This document shows positions 23,934 to 30,389 of a DNA stretch of 38,794 nucleotides, piece after piece. The notes beneath the pieces are model-generated. The model had not been told where the DNA came from. It worked only from the letters and a program-made list of their open reading frames with translations, and made no database searches. Both the position numbers and the translations under genes were made by a program. Where the stretch lies: the NCBI GenBank assembly GCA_040905805.1, contig JBBDQS010000059.1, forward strand, positions 1-38,794, in the 5' to 3' direction. The DNA is from Egibacteraceae bacterium. GTDB lineage: Bacteria; Actinomycetota; Nitriliruptoria; Euzebyales; Egibacteraceae. The first letter of the stretch is position 1; the number at the start of each line of letters is the position of its first letter.

Positions 23934-25145
23934 TTAGGCGTCCCCCCGATGGTCGGATGCCCGGTTCGACACGAGCACCCGCCGGCGGCGCACGACCAGC
24001 GTCGTGCCCGCGGCCACCAGGACGATCAGCCCGGCGCCGAGCAGTCCTGCTGCCAGAGCCACCGGGCCCATGCCCGCGTCACCAGCGGCTGCCGGCTCGT
24101 CGATCCCCGGTGCCAACGCCGCGTCGTCGGCAGCGAAGCCGCTCCACAGGTCCGCCGCGCCCGACCGGGCCGACGGCGCGTCCGTGTCGGTTCCAGTCAG
24201 GGCGTTGGTGTTCGGGCGGCGTGCCTGCACGCCCGCCGGCACGCCCTCCTGCCCGGAGCTCTGCGCAGGCGCGGCCGTCTCGTCGGTTGCTGAGGCGTCG
24301 GCTGCCGGCGCGTCACCACCCGAGGGGGTGCTGCTCGACGCCGGGGACGGCGCCGAGGCTGCCGGCGCCGGGTCAGCGGCCGGTGGCGTGACCGCACCCA
24401 CGCGCTGGCCGTCGTCGCTCGCGCCGGGGGTGACCGGCTGGCCCTCGGCAGGCTGCGGCGCGGGCGCAACCGGCGCGGGCGCAGGCGCTGGGCTGTCGTC
24501 GGGGCCGGCAGCCGGCTCGGGCGTGGACGGCTGCGGCTGCGGCGCGGCCGTGTCGGGGACCGCTGGCGGGGCCGGATCCGGGGCTGTCGGCGCCGGGGGG
24601 GCCGAGGCGTCCGGCGCGGAGGGCTGCGTGTCCGCGCCCCGCGTGGTCATCGGGTCGCTGCCAGCCGGTGGCTGGGTCTGGTCAGGGACAGGGTCGGGAT
24701 CAGGCTCAGGGACAGGGTCGGGATCCGGCTCCGGCGTGGTCTCGGCGGCCAGCACCTCGAAGCCCTTGGCCCGCTGCTCGGCGATCGCCCCCGTGGCCGG
24801 GTCGTACTCCACCGCGACCACGTAGTAGGGCCCCGGCGCCACATCGGCGGGGATCTGCACGGGCATGTTGAAGCTCGGGCCGCGCGCCGTCTCGAGCAGC
24901 GCCCCGGCCGGGGAGTTCAACCGCAGCTCCACGGGCTGGTCCCCGAACAGGCTGCCGCCGACCGTCACCGTCTCCCCCGGCAACGCCCGCGCCGGCGTGA
25001 TGTCGTACAGTTGCGCCTGCCCGGTGCACGCGAAGGCAACGCTGGCGGCGGCCAGCATGAGCCCCACGACCGCCAGGGTCACGAGCGCACCAGCCCGAGT
25101 CACACGCGCATCGTCGATACCGGGCAATGGCAAGCGGGAAACCAT
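23934..25145 (-). CDS. TIG-like membrane protein with Pro/Ala stalk
   Basis: The product is 403 aa. The ATG at 25145 has AGAGGGG 6 nt upstream. Signal segment: AGALVTLAVVGLMLAAASVA. A single immunoglobulin-like (TIG/FN3-type) domain follows (about 40-130: LYDITPARALPGETVTVGGS, ADVAPGPYYVVAVEYDPATG). Residues 140-355 are a low-complexity Pro/Ala/Asp/Thr stalk, starting with PEPDPDPVP repeats. A C-terminal span (GPVALAAGLLGAGLIVLVAA) with RRRR behind it anchors the protein. The design is that of a wall-spanning display protein. It heads an operon with the second propeller and has a 20-nt box 100 nt upstream. No enzyme motif seen. Confidence 0.78.
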   Translation of the reverse strand: MVSRLPLPGIDDARVTRAGALVTLAVVGLMLAAASVAFACTGQAQLYDITPARALPGETVTVGGSLFGDQPVELRLNSPAGALLETARGPSFNMPVQIPADVAPGPYYVVAVEYDPATGAIAEQRAKGFEVLAAETTPEPDPDPVPEPDPDPVPDQTQPPAGSDPMTTRGADTQPSAPDASAPPAPTAPDPAPPAVPDTAAPQPQPSTPEPAAGPDDSPAPAPAPVAPAPQPAEGQPVTPGASDDGQRVGAVTPPAADPAPAASAPSPASSSTPSGGDAPAADASATDETAAPAQSSGQEGVPAGVQARRPNTNALTGTDTDAPSARSGAADLWSGFAADDAALAPGIDEPAAAGDAGMGPVALAAGLLGAGLIVLVAAGTTLVVRRRRVLVSNRASDHRGDA

Positions 25146-25244
25146 ACGAACCCCTCTTCTCTCACAAATTGGCTGCCCGCACACCGGACAAGGAACCGGT
25201 ACCGGGCGATGCGACACCCACTGTCCGCCACACCCGCCGCCCGT

Positions 25245-25264
25245 GCAATACGCAAAATTCGGTA
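25245..25264 (-). promoter_or_regulatory. 20-nt GTATTGC box, copy 5 (stalked protein)
   Basis: Coding direction: TACCGAATTTTGCGTATTGC. It keeps TA and GTATTGC at the same spacing, with C at position 3. It ends 100 nt before the ATG at 25145. From 25265 to 25799 I see no gene that I can support on either strand. Confidence 0.6.
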
Positions 25265-25799
25265 CCCCCGGGCTCCCGCTGTGGAGCCCCGGCACGCCCA
25301 CAGAGGAGGCCTCTCACGCGACCGTACCGTCGGCCCCAGAGCGCCGCCACGGTGCGCAGGCCAGCACACGGTGTTGCCGCCGACGCCGGCCCCCTACTTC
25401 GACGGAGCCCCCGATTCGGGCCTGGCCCCTCCGGGCCTGGTCCCTTCGGCGGCGGCTTCAACGACGACACCGGCCTGGGGCCGGGGCGGGTGTGGTCGGA
25501 GGCGCGCTTGCCGGCCACTCGCTCCTTCGATCCTTCTTTTCCGTCACTCGGCCGACAAGCCGCGCTGCGGCTCGGCCAGCCCGAGGGTCCACATTTCCGC
25601 GAATGGCTTCCCATCCATCCAGTCGGGGACGACGGGCTGACGGGCATCATGGTGAAATCCTTCGTGATGAGCCACGCCGCTCCTGCGAGCGAAACGCGCC
25701 GGGTTATACGGCCACTGAGGGCCCTGTGTGCGAGCGGAAGGAGCGCACACTCCATGGCGCCCGCCGTTGACATTCTCACCCGGTACCAAACCACGACGG

Positions 25800-26093
25800 T
25801 CAGCGGTCTGGAGTAGTTGCTGCCGTTGACGAGCGCCCGTCCTGCACTGTCACAACCACGACCCGGTCGTTATCACCGTCGACGCGATACACCAGCAGCA
25901 TCCAGCGCCAAGGCCCGAGGATCACCCGATGGTCAGCCCACCGGCCTTCGAGGTCGCGTCCCAGGTTCGGGAAGCTCGCCAGCGGACGCAGGACCCGGCG
26001 CACGCGCTCCCGGGTGTCAGCGGGCAGGCTATGGGTCGTGATCAGCCACTCGAGGTTGTCCACGGCGCGACGGGACAGCTCGACGCGCGTCAT
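25800..26093 (-). CDS. RelE/ParE-family toxin
   Basis: The product is 97 aa. TRVELSRRAVDNLEWLITTH (first strand and helix), ADTRERVRRVLRPLASFPNL (second helix), GRWADHRVILGPWRWMLLVY and DRVVVVTVQDGR (sheet with final strand) follow the RelE/ParE fold. RelE toxins cut ribosome-bound mRNA; ParE poisons gyrase. The C-terminal Arg in VQDGRSS may be an active-site residue. The ATG at 26093 lies 2 bp after the antitoxin stop, so the pair is one operon. It is not closely similar to the RelE-type toxin at 3509. Confidence 0.8.
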   Translation of the reverse strand: MTRVELSRRAVDNLEWLITTHSLPADTRERVRRVLRPLASFPNLGRDLEGRWADHRVILGPWRWMLLVYRVDGDNDRVVVVTVQDGRSSTAATTPDR

Positions 26094-26095
26094 GG

Positions 26096-26347
26096 CTACA
26101 ACTGGTCGAGCGGGATCGTCTCGCCTTCCTCGGCCTGTCGCCACCCCTCCTGCGCGTCCTCCCAGGCTCCGGGGATCCCATCGAGCAGGGCGACGATGTT
26201 CGTGGCGCCGAGGTCGGCCTCGTCGAGCGCGGTGGTGAGCAGGGACCGTGCCAGCGTTCCCTCGTTGACATGCATCCGTCGGGCCATCACCGACAGCCTC
26301 TGCGCGGACGCCTCATCTAGGGTGATGTTGAGCCGTGTCGGAGCCAT
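26096..26347 (-). CDS. Ribbon-helix-helix antitoxin
   Basis: The product is 83 aa. MAPTRLNITLDEASAQRLSV gives the DNA-binding strand and first helix, MARRMHVNEGTLARSLLTTA the second helix of an RHH (CopG/Arc) domain; DEADLGATNIVALLDGIPGA to the end is the toxin-binding part. The ATG at 26347 is inside one of two palindromes that are good operator candidates. Its frame is open upstream into a nucleotidyltransferase relic (to 26521), which is another gene fragment and not part of this protein. Confidence 0.82.
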   Translation of the reverse strand: MAPTRLNITLDEASAQRLSVMARRMHVNEGTLARSLLTTALDEADLGATNIVALLDGIPGAWEDAQEGWRQAEEGETIPLDQL

Positions 26348-26381
26348 GCTTCGAGCATACACGCCTCGGCACGAATCGTGC
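26346..26381. promoter_or_regulatory. Two operator-like palindromes of the RHH/RelE operon
   Basis: ATGCT-TCG-AGCAT (26346-26358) covers the antitoxin start codon and GCACGA-A-TCGTGC (26369-26381) lies just upstream, about two helical turns apart centre to centre. Either or both may bind the RHH antitoxin. The symmetry is seen; binding is inferred. Confidence 0.4.
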
Positions 26382-26398
26382 ACGTGTAGGTTCGAATA

Positions 26399-26521
26399 GA
26401 CCATCTGGGCCCCAACCACGGCCCAACCCCTGCGAAAGGTCTGCGCCAGGTCGAACAGCACGGGCCAGACCTCTGCGTCTGTTCCGCGCAGCGGCGGGAA
26501 CTCGATGTCAAGCACGCGCAT
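26399..26521 (-). pseudogene. N-terminal scrap of a nucleotidyltransferase-like gene
   Basis: From the ATG at 26521 the frame reads MRVLDIEFPPLRGTDAEVWP then VLFDLAQTFRRGWAVVGAQM. The end, W-A-V-V-G-A-Q-M, is like the G-G-x-A/M start of AbiEii-type or similar nucleotidyltransferase domains. After VY the homologous pattern stops and the frame runs into the RHH antitoxin promoter. Only about 41 codons remain, so the catalytic Asp residues are absent. Confidence 0.45.
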
Positions 26522-26960
26522 CGTGCCAGTGGATGGAGTCGGGCGTCGTCACGGAGTTCGTGGCGCACCGAAGGGTGGGCGTAGAAGGCTTGCACGTGCT
26601 TGGACCTTCCACGGAAGCGATAGATGTCTTTGGGTGACACCCTGTCGTGACGCAGTTTGGCGCCATCGATGCGTTCGGCTCGTCGGATGGAGCGGAGGGC
26701 GGCAAGGCCAGCGCGCAGCGACCGCTCGACGTGACGCCGCGAACGGTCGTCGTCCCATACAGCCCACGGATCGACACCGTCGAGGGCCATGAGCGCGTCG
26801 GCAAGCGTGCTGGCCTGCGGAGAACCACAGGCGAGGTCTGCGTCGTCGTCACGCTGGCGGACGTCCTCCAGCATGCTGTCGACCAAGGAATCCGCCAACA
26901 ATGCAAGCGACCAGACGCGGTGCCTGTCAAAGGGGCGTCCGCCTGTTGGTTCGTGTCGAA
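26520..26960 (-). pseudogene. Uncharacterised ORF lacking both ends
   Basis: A coherent frame reads FDRHRVWSLALLADSLVDSM, DLACGSPQASTLADALMALD, GVDPWAVWDDDRSRRHVERS, LRSIRRAERIDGAKLRHDRV and KDIYRFRGRSKHVQAFYAHP, then loses sense near 26521 where the nucleotidyltransferase scrap starts in another frame. Only an internal ATG (26874) is available; the 5' side meets the tail of a solute-binding protein relic at 26976. It was probably the upstream partner of the nucleotidyltransferase gene. Family not recognised. Confidence 0.4.
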
Positions 26961-26975
26961 GCCGTCGCTCGACCG

Positions 26976-27125
26976 CTACCGGCTGCGTCGGAGGGCGACC
27001 GCGGCGAGGACGCCGGCGGCGACGAGCAGCACCCCGACCACCCAGGCGAACGGGCTCACCCCGCCGCCATCGGCCGCCGGGTCCGCGGCAGGATCGCCGT
27101 CGGGCGCCGGCGCCGCGTCGTCGCC
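26976..27125 (-). pseudogene. C-terminal tail of a family-5 solute-binding protein
   Basis: The minus strand reads DDAAPAPDGDPAADPAADGG, GVSPFAWVVGVLLVAAGVLA then AVALRRSR and stop. It matches the end of the intact protein at 28662 (DDAAPAPDDQATSPPTGGSP, LGWVVAGLLAAAGALATIAV). The rest of the gene is missing. At its upstream edge it meets a piece of the same gene family lying in the opposite orientation. Confidence 0.65.
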
Positions 27126-27228
27126 CGGGCACGACGCTGCTGTTCAACCTGGCCGCCCCGCCCTTCGACGACCCGGCGAGCCGGACGGGTATGGTCGGTC
27201 CCGATCCCGGGCGCTTCTCGCCGCCCTG
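27124..27228 (+). pseudogene. Inverted internal piece of a solute-binding protein gene
   Basis: The plus strand reads PGTTLLFNLAAPPFDDPASR, equal but for two changes to GTTLLFNLRAPPFDDPAAR within the minus-strand gene at 28662. It is therefore inverted relative to the C-terminal tail beside it. After about 20 codons the match ends and the frame stops at 27228. The junction CCCGGG is a palindrome. Confidence 0.6.
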
Positions 27229-27247
27229 ACGACTACCATGCCTCCGT

Positions 27248-27619
27248 GTGACCGCGCTTCCCAGCAATGCCCTTGTTGTCCGTGGCGGGCTTATTGCGGA
27301 TCTTGACGCGCTCATCGAACAGGCAGAAGATGAGCACGCAGTTTCGGGGCGATACCGGCTGTCGACCTTCTGCGGGGTCAAGGACGGGAACGAGAACGAC
27401 GAGGATCTTCTGAAGCGGATCATCCAGGAGGCGCCTGTCCCCAACGGCCAGGTCCGAACGACTCGAGTAGGAGTACTTCTGGACCTGGGTTTCTCCCTCA
27501 AGCAGACCGGTCACCCTGATTGTCACTACGATGTAGATCTCGGCGATGAACTCTCGCTAGAAGTGGTCGAACGCTTCGAGCAAGCGTTCGAGGTACCAAG
27601 GAGGAACCCATGCCGATGA
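27248..27619 (+). CDS. Conserved-looking protein of unknown function
   Basis: The product is 123 aa from a GTG at 27248. It reads LVVRGGLIADLDALIEQAED, RYRLSTFCGVKDGNENDEDL, LKRIIQEAPVPNGQVRTTRV and CHYDVDLGDELSLEVVERFE, with a mixed alpha/beta pattern and two Cys. No signal peptide or known motif. It overlaps the next gene by 10 bp, and that gene overlaps the DUF6941 gene, so the three form one operon. Promoter region between 27190 and 27247 is short. Confidence 0.65.
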   Translation: MTALPSNALVVRGGLIADLDALIEQAEDEHAVSGRYRLSTFCGVKDGNENDEDLLKRIIQEAPVPNGQVRTTRVGVLLDLGFSLKQTGHPDCHYDVDLGDELSLEVVERFEQAFEVPRRNPCR

Positions 27620-28035
27620 CCGCACCGACCCTTCTTCCACATGTTGAGGTGGACTTCAACGTGCGCTCGCGTGAGGGTTGGGTCCGCACACGTCTCGACA
27701 AGGTCCCCCCTGGCCAGGAGCTCGAGGTTGGGTCGACCCTGTGGGTCTTCGAGCGGGAGGAGGGTCTTCGAGGTCTGGCTAGCGTTGCTGAGGTCGACCA
27801 TGAGCGTGGCTTGCTGTACCTCGACGTTGAGTGGGACAGCATCGAGTTGGGTCCTCAGCAGACCTCGAACACGAACTGGGAGTTGCAAAAAGGGAGCCGC
27901 GGCCGGCTTGGCATCAAGGTCCCCGACAGCGTCGTCGACTTCACCGAGCTTGGGCCCGATATCCGGCTGGAGAGCACCCTCCCAGATCGGCCGACCAGGC
28001 TCAGTTCGGAGCAACTCGCCAAAGCTTCGGGGTGA
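27610..28035 (+). CDS. Unknown protein, middle gene of DUF6941 operon
   Basis: The product is 141 aa. The ATG at 27610 has a perfect AGGAGG 5 nt upstream. VEVDFNVRSREGWVRTRLDK, VGSTLWVFEREEGLRGLASV, AEVDHERGLLYLDVEWDSIE suggest a beta-rich small domain, perhaps SH3-like; the C-terminus is polar (LGPDIRLESTLPDRPTRLSS). No family recognised. Its TGA overlaps the next GTG (GTGA), showing coupling. Confidence 0.7.
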   Translation: MPMTAPTLLPHVEVDFNVRSREGWVRTRLDKVPPGQELEVGSTLWVFEREEGLRGLASVAEVDHERGLLYLDVEWDSIELGPQQTSNTNWELQKGSRGRLGIKVPDSVVDFTELGPDIRLESTLPDRPTRLSSEQLAKASG

Positions 28036-28463
28036 GGGCCACACTCCTACTGTGTGACGCCGCTCAGGTCGCCGCAGGCAAGCTCTACATTCTGGGCGGC
28101 GGCTGGGATGCGACCGGCCCCGCGCCCATCCCTTCGGCAGTTGCCGTGCTTGTCCACGTCCCATGGGATCGCGCGAACCGGCCGCTGACGTTCAAGCTGA
28201 GCCTGGTCCACCAAGACGGACAACCAGTTCATCAACCGGGGCCCCCCGGAGCAGCCGACGTGCCAATCACCCTGAGTGGCGACTTCGAAGTGGGACGCCC
28301 CCCCGGTGTGGCACCAGGCTCCTACATTCAAGCCCCCTTCGCGATATCCGTTCCCCCCCTTCAACTCCCCCCAGGTCAGCGCTTCGAGTGGCGGCTTGAG
28401 ATCGATGGCGAAGCTCGCGAGGATTGGACCTTGCCGTTTTCGACCCGGCAGGTTGTGGGCTAG
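28032..28463 (+). CDS. DUF6941 family protein
   Basis: The product is 143 aa from the GTG at 28032. RATLLLCDAAQVAAGKLYIL then GGGWDATGP, AVAVLVHVPWDRANRPLTFK, GDFEVGRPPGVAPGSYIQAP and QRFEWRLEIDGEAREDWTLP match DUF6941: a beta-sandwich-like protein with a D-A-x-x-x-x-G-K-L-x-x-L-G-G-G start, common in actinobacteria and phages. Function unknown. The opening motif with A-x-x-x-x-G-K is not a P-loop. It is the last gene of the operon. Confidence 0.75.
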   Translation: MRATLLLCDAAQVAAGKLYILGGGWDATGPAPIPSAVAVLVHVPWDRANRPLTFKLSLVHQDGQPVHQPGPPGAADVPITLSGDFEVGRPPGVAPGSYIQAPFAISVPPLQLPPGQRFEWRLEIDGEAREDWTLPFSTRQVVG

Positions 28464-28547
28464 CTGGACGACGACGAGGTCCTGACCGCCGAGGATGTCG
28501 CCGAGCTGCTCAGCCTGAACATCGACTATGTCCGCAAGTCCCTGTAG
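28464..28547 (+). pseudogene. Excisionase-type HTH scrap
   Basis: Directly behind the DUF6941 stop the plus strand reads LDDDEVLTAEDVAELLSLNI then DYVRKSL and stop. L-T-x-E-D-V-A-E-L-L-x-x-x-x-x-Y-V-R-K is the first half of MerR/Xis-like excisionase HTH domains, which normally continue with L-x-R-x-G-x-L-P. There is no start codon and the recognition wing is missing. It is another mobile-element trace. Confidence 0.55.
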
Positions 28548-28661
28548 CGGTTGTCCGTCCCTGAGGGGCCTTGGGGTGGGGAAGGCGCTGGTCAACGGCG
28601 GGATGTAGGCACGGCGAGCCTGACGGGTGGCGCGCACCGAACGCGTCGAGCGTGGCGGGGT

Positions 28662-30389
28662 CTACCGGCGGCCCTTGACCACGGCGATCGTCGCGAGCGC
28701 GCCAGCCGCCGCCAGCAGGCCGGCCACGACCCAGCCAAGCGGGCTGCCCCCGGTTGGCGGGCTGGTCGCCTGATCGTCGGGCGCCGGCGCCGCGTCGTCG
28801 CCCGGCGGCGGGGTCGCCTCGTCGCCGCCCTCCTGGCCCGCGGTCATGAACGAGCGCTTGTCGAGGATTCCGCGGCCCGCCACGTACACCCAGCCGTCGT
28901 AGATGGCGGGGCGGTGCGCGAACGCCCCGTCGGCGAAGAACAGCGGCACGACCGGCAGGTCGCGGGCGAGCAGGGCGAGCTGGCGGGCCACCGCGCCGCG
29001 GCGGGCGTCGGGGTCGGTGGTGGTGGCGACCTCACCGGCGAGGGCGTCGAACTCGGCGCTGGCGTAGCCGGTGTGGTTGAGCGGGCCCTGCGCACCGAAC
29101 ACCGCCGACAGGAAGTCGGGGTCGTAGGAGGCCAGCGGCGGCGACGACGAGATCGCGAGCTGAAAGTCGGGGGGTGCGCCGTCCTCGCCGATGCGCGAGC
29201 TGAGTTCGTCGCGGGCGACCGCGACCATCTCGGCGTCCGCGCCGGCGCCCGACAGGGCCAGGGCGACCTGGCGGGCGGCCTCGACCTTGACCGGGTCGTT
29301 GTTCGGGGCGAGCACCTCCAGGGGCGGCAGGCCCAGGTCGCCCAGATCCACCGGGTCCGCCCCGCCGATCGCGTCGAGCGCCTCGTCGGGCGCCCACGGC
29401 GACGCGGGGTGCAGCACGCCCCGGTCGGCGGGCACGGCGTCGCCCACCGCCCGCACGATCCGGATGCGGTCGAGCGTGGCGGCCACGGCCCGGCGCGCCG
29501 CCGGGTCGTCGAAGGGCGGGGCGCGCAGGTTGAACAGCAGCGTCGTGCCCGCGTACGAGGCGCCGTCGACGATGCGCACCCCCAGGCCCTCGACCCGCTC
29601 CTGCGCCTGGGCGGGCAGCGCCAGGGGGATCATGTCGACCTCGCGGCGCTCCAGCGCGGCCAGGGTCTCGCTGGCCGTGCGGATGACCGGCACCTCGATC
29701 ACCGCCACCGCCGGCGCCCCGAGCGGATGCTCGGTGACGGCTTCGAAGCGGTAGCCCTGGCCGGGCCGGTGGTCTGTCAGCCGGTAGGGGCCCGACCCGA
29801 CCGGCAGGCCGTGCGGCGCCGCCGACCCGTCGGGCAGTTCGCCCCACAGGTGCGCGGGCAGGATCGGCACGTCGGCCAGCGGCTGGTCGACGAACCCCGG
29901 CGAGGGCCGCGCCAGGTCGAACACCGCCGTGCGCGCGTCCACCGCGGTCACCGCGGCGATGGCGGCGACCTGCGGGGTGAAGCGCGGGTGGAAGCGCTCG
30001 GCCACGTAGGCGAACGTGAACACGACGTCCTCGGCGGTGACCGGGCGGCCGTCGTGCCAGCGGGCGCCCTCGCGCAGCCGCACCGTCACCTGCCGGGCGT
30101 CGGGGGCGACGTCGATCGACGCGGCCAGCCACGGCTGGGGGTCCCCGTCGGCGTCGCGCCACGCCAACGTGTCGTACACCAGCGTCACCAGCGGGTAGCC
30201 GAGCTCGAACGTGTAGGGGGTCAGGCTCCCGTCGTCGTGGGGGAACGGGATGCGCAGCACCTCGGCCGTGCCCGCGTCCTGCTGGGCGCCCGCCGCCGCC
30301 GCACCGGCCGGCGCGGCCAGCACCGCCAGCAGCACCGCGGCCAGGACGGCGGCGGCGCCCCGCGGGCGCCAGCGTCCCCGACGGCTCAC
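28662..30389 (-). CDS. Membrane-anchored family-5 solute-binding protein
   Basis: The product is 575 aa. Signal peptide RRGRWRPRGAAAVLAAVLLA with cleavage near AAAAGA. The body has the bacterial extracellular solute-binding family 5 (DppA/OppA) pattern: YPLVTLVYDTLAWRD, WLAASIDV, LREGARWHDGRPVTAEDVVF, GSGPYRLTDHRPGQGYRFEA, FNLRAPPFDDPAARRAVAAT, LPVVPLFF. Unlike normal lipoprotein members it has no lipobox; instead a Pro/Asp linker and a C-terminal span (LGWVVAGLLAAAGALATIAV) then KGRR anchor it. No permease or ATPase genes are near. Its GTG overlaps the FtsH-like stop (GTGA), so it is the last gene of the protease operon. It may capture peptides, perhaps those released by the proteases. Confidence 0.85.
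   Translation of the reverse strand: MSRRGRWRPRGAAAVLAAVLLAVLAAPAGAAAAGAQQDAGTAEVLRIPFPHDDGSLTPYTFELGYPLVTLVYDTLAWRDADGDPQPWLAASIDVAPDARQVTVRLREGARWHDGRPVTAEDVVFTFAYVAERFHPRFTPQVAAIAAVTAVDARTAVFDLARPSPGFVDQPLADVPILPAHLWGELPDGSAAPHGLPVGSGPYRLTDHRPGQGYRFEAVTEHPLGAPAVAVIEVPVIRTASETLAALERREVDMIPLALPAQAQERVEGLGVRIVDGASYAGTTLLFNLRAPPFDDPAARRAVAATLDRIRIVRAVGDAVPADRGVLHPASPWAPDEALDAIGGADPVDLGDLGLPPLEVLAPNNDPVKVEAARQVALALSGAGADAEMVAVARDELSSRIGEDGAPPDFQLAISSSPPLASYDPDFLSAVFGAQGPLNHTGYASAEFDALAGEVATTTDPDARRGAVARQLALLARDLPVVPLFFADGAFAHRPAIYDGWVYVAGRGILDKRSFMTAGQEGGDEATPPPGDDAAPAPDDQATSPPTGGSPLGWVVAGLLAAAGALATIAVVKGRR

Noticed and set aside
25162-25794. 211-codon minus-strand frame before the stalked-protein gene
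   Set aside because: It runs across the 20-nt box and leader, has Pro/Arg-rich sequence and no domain pattern.
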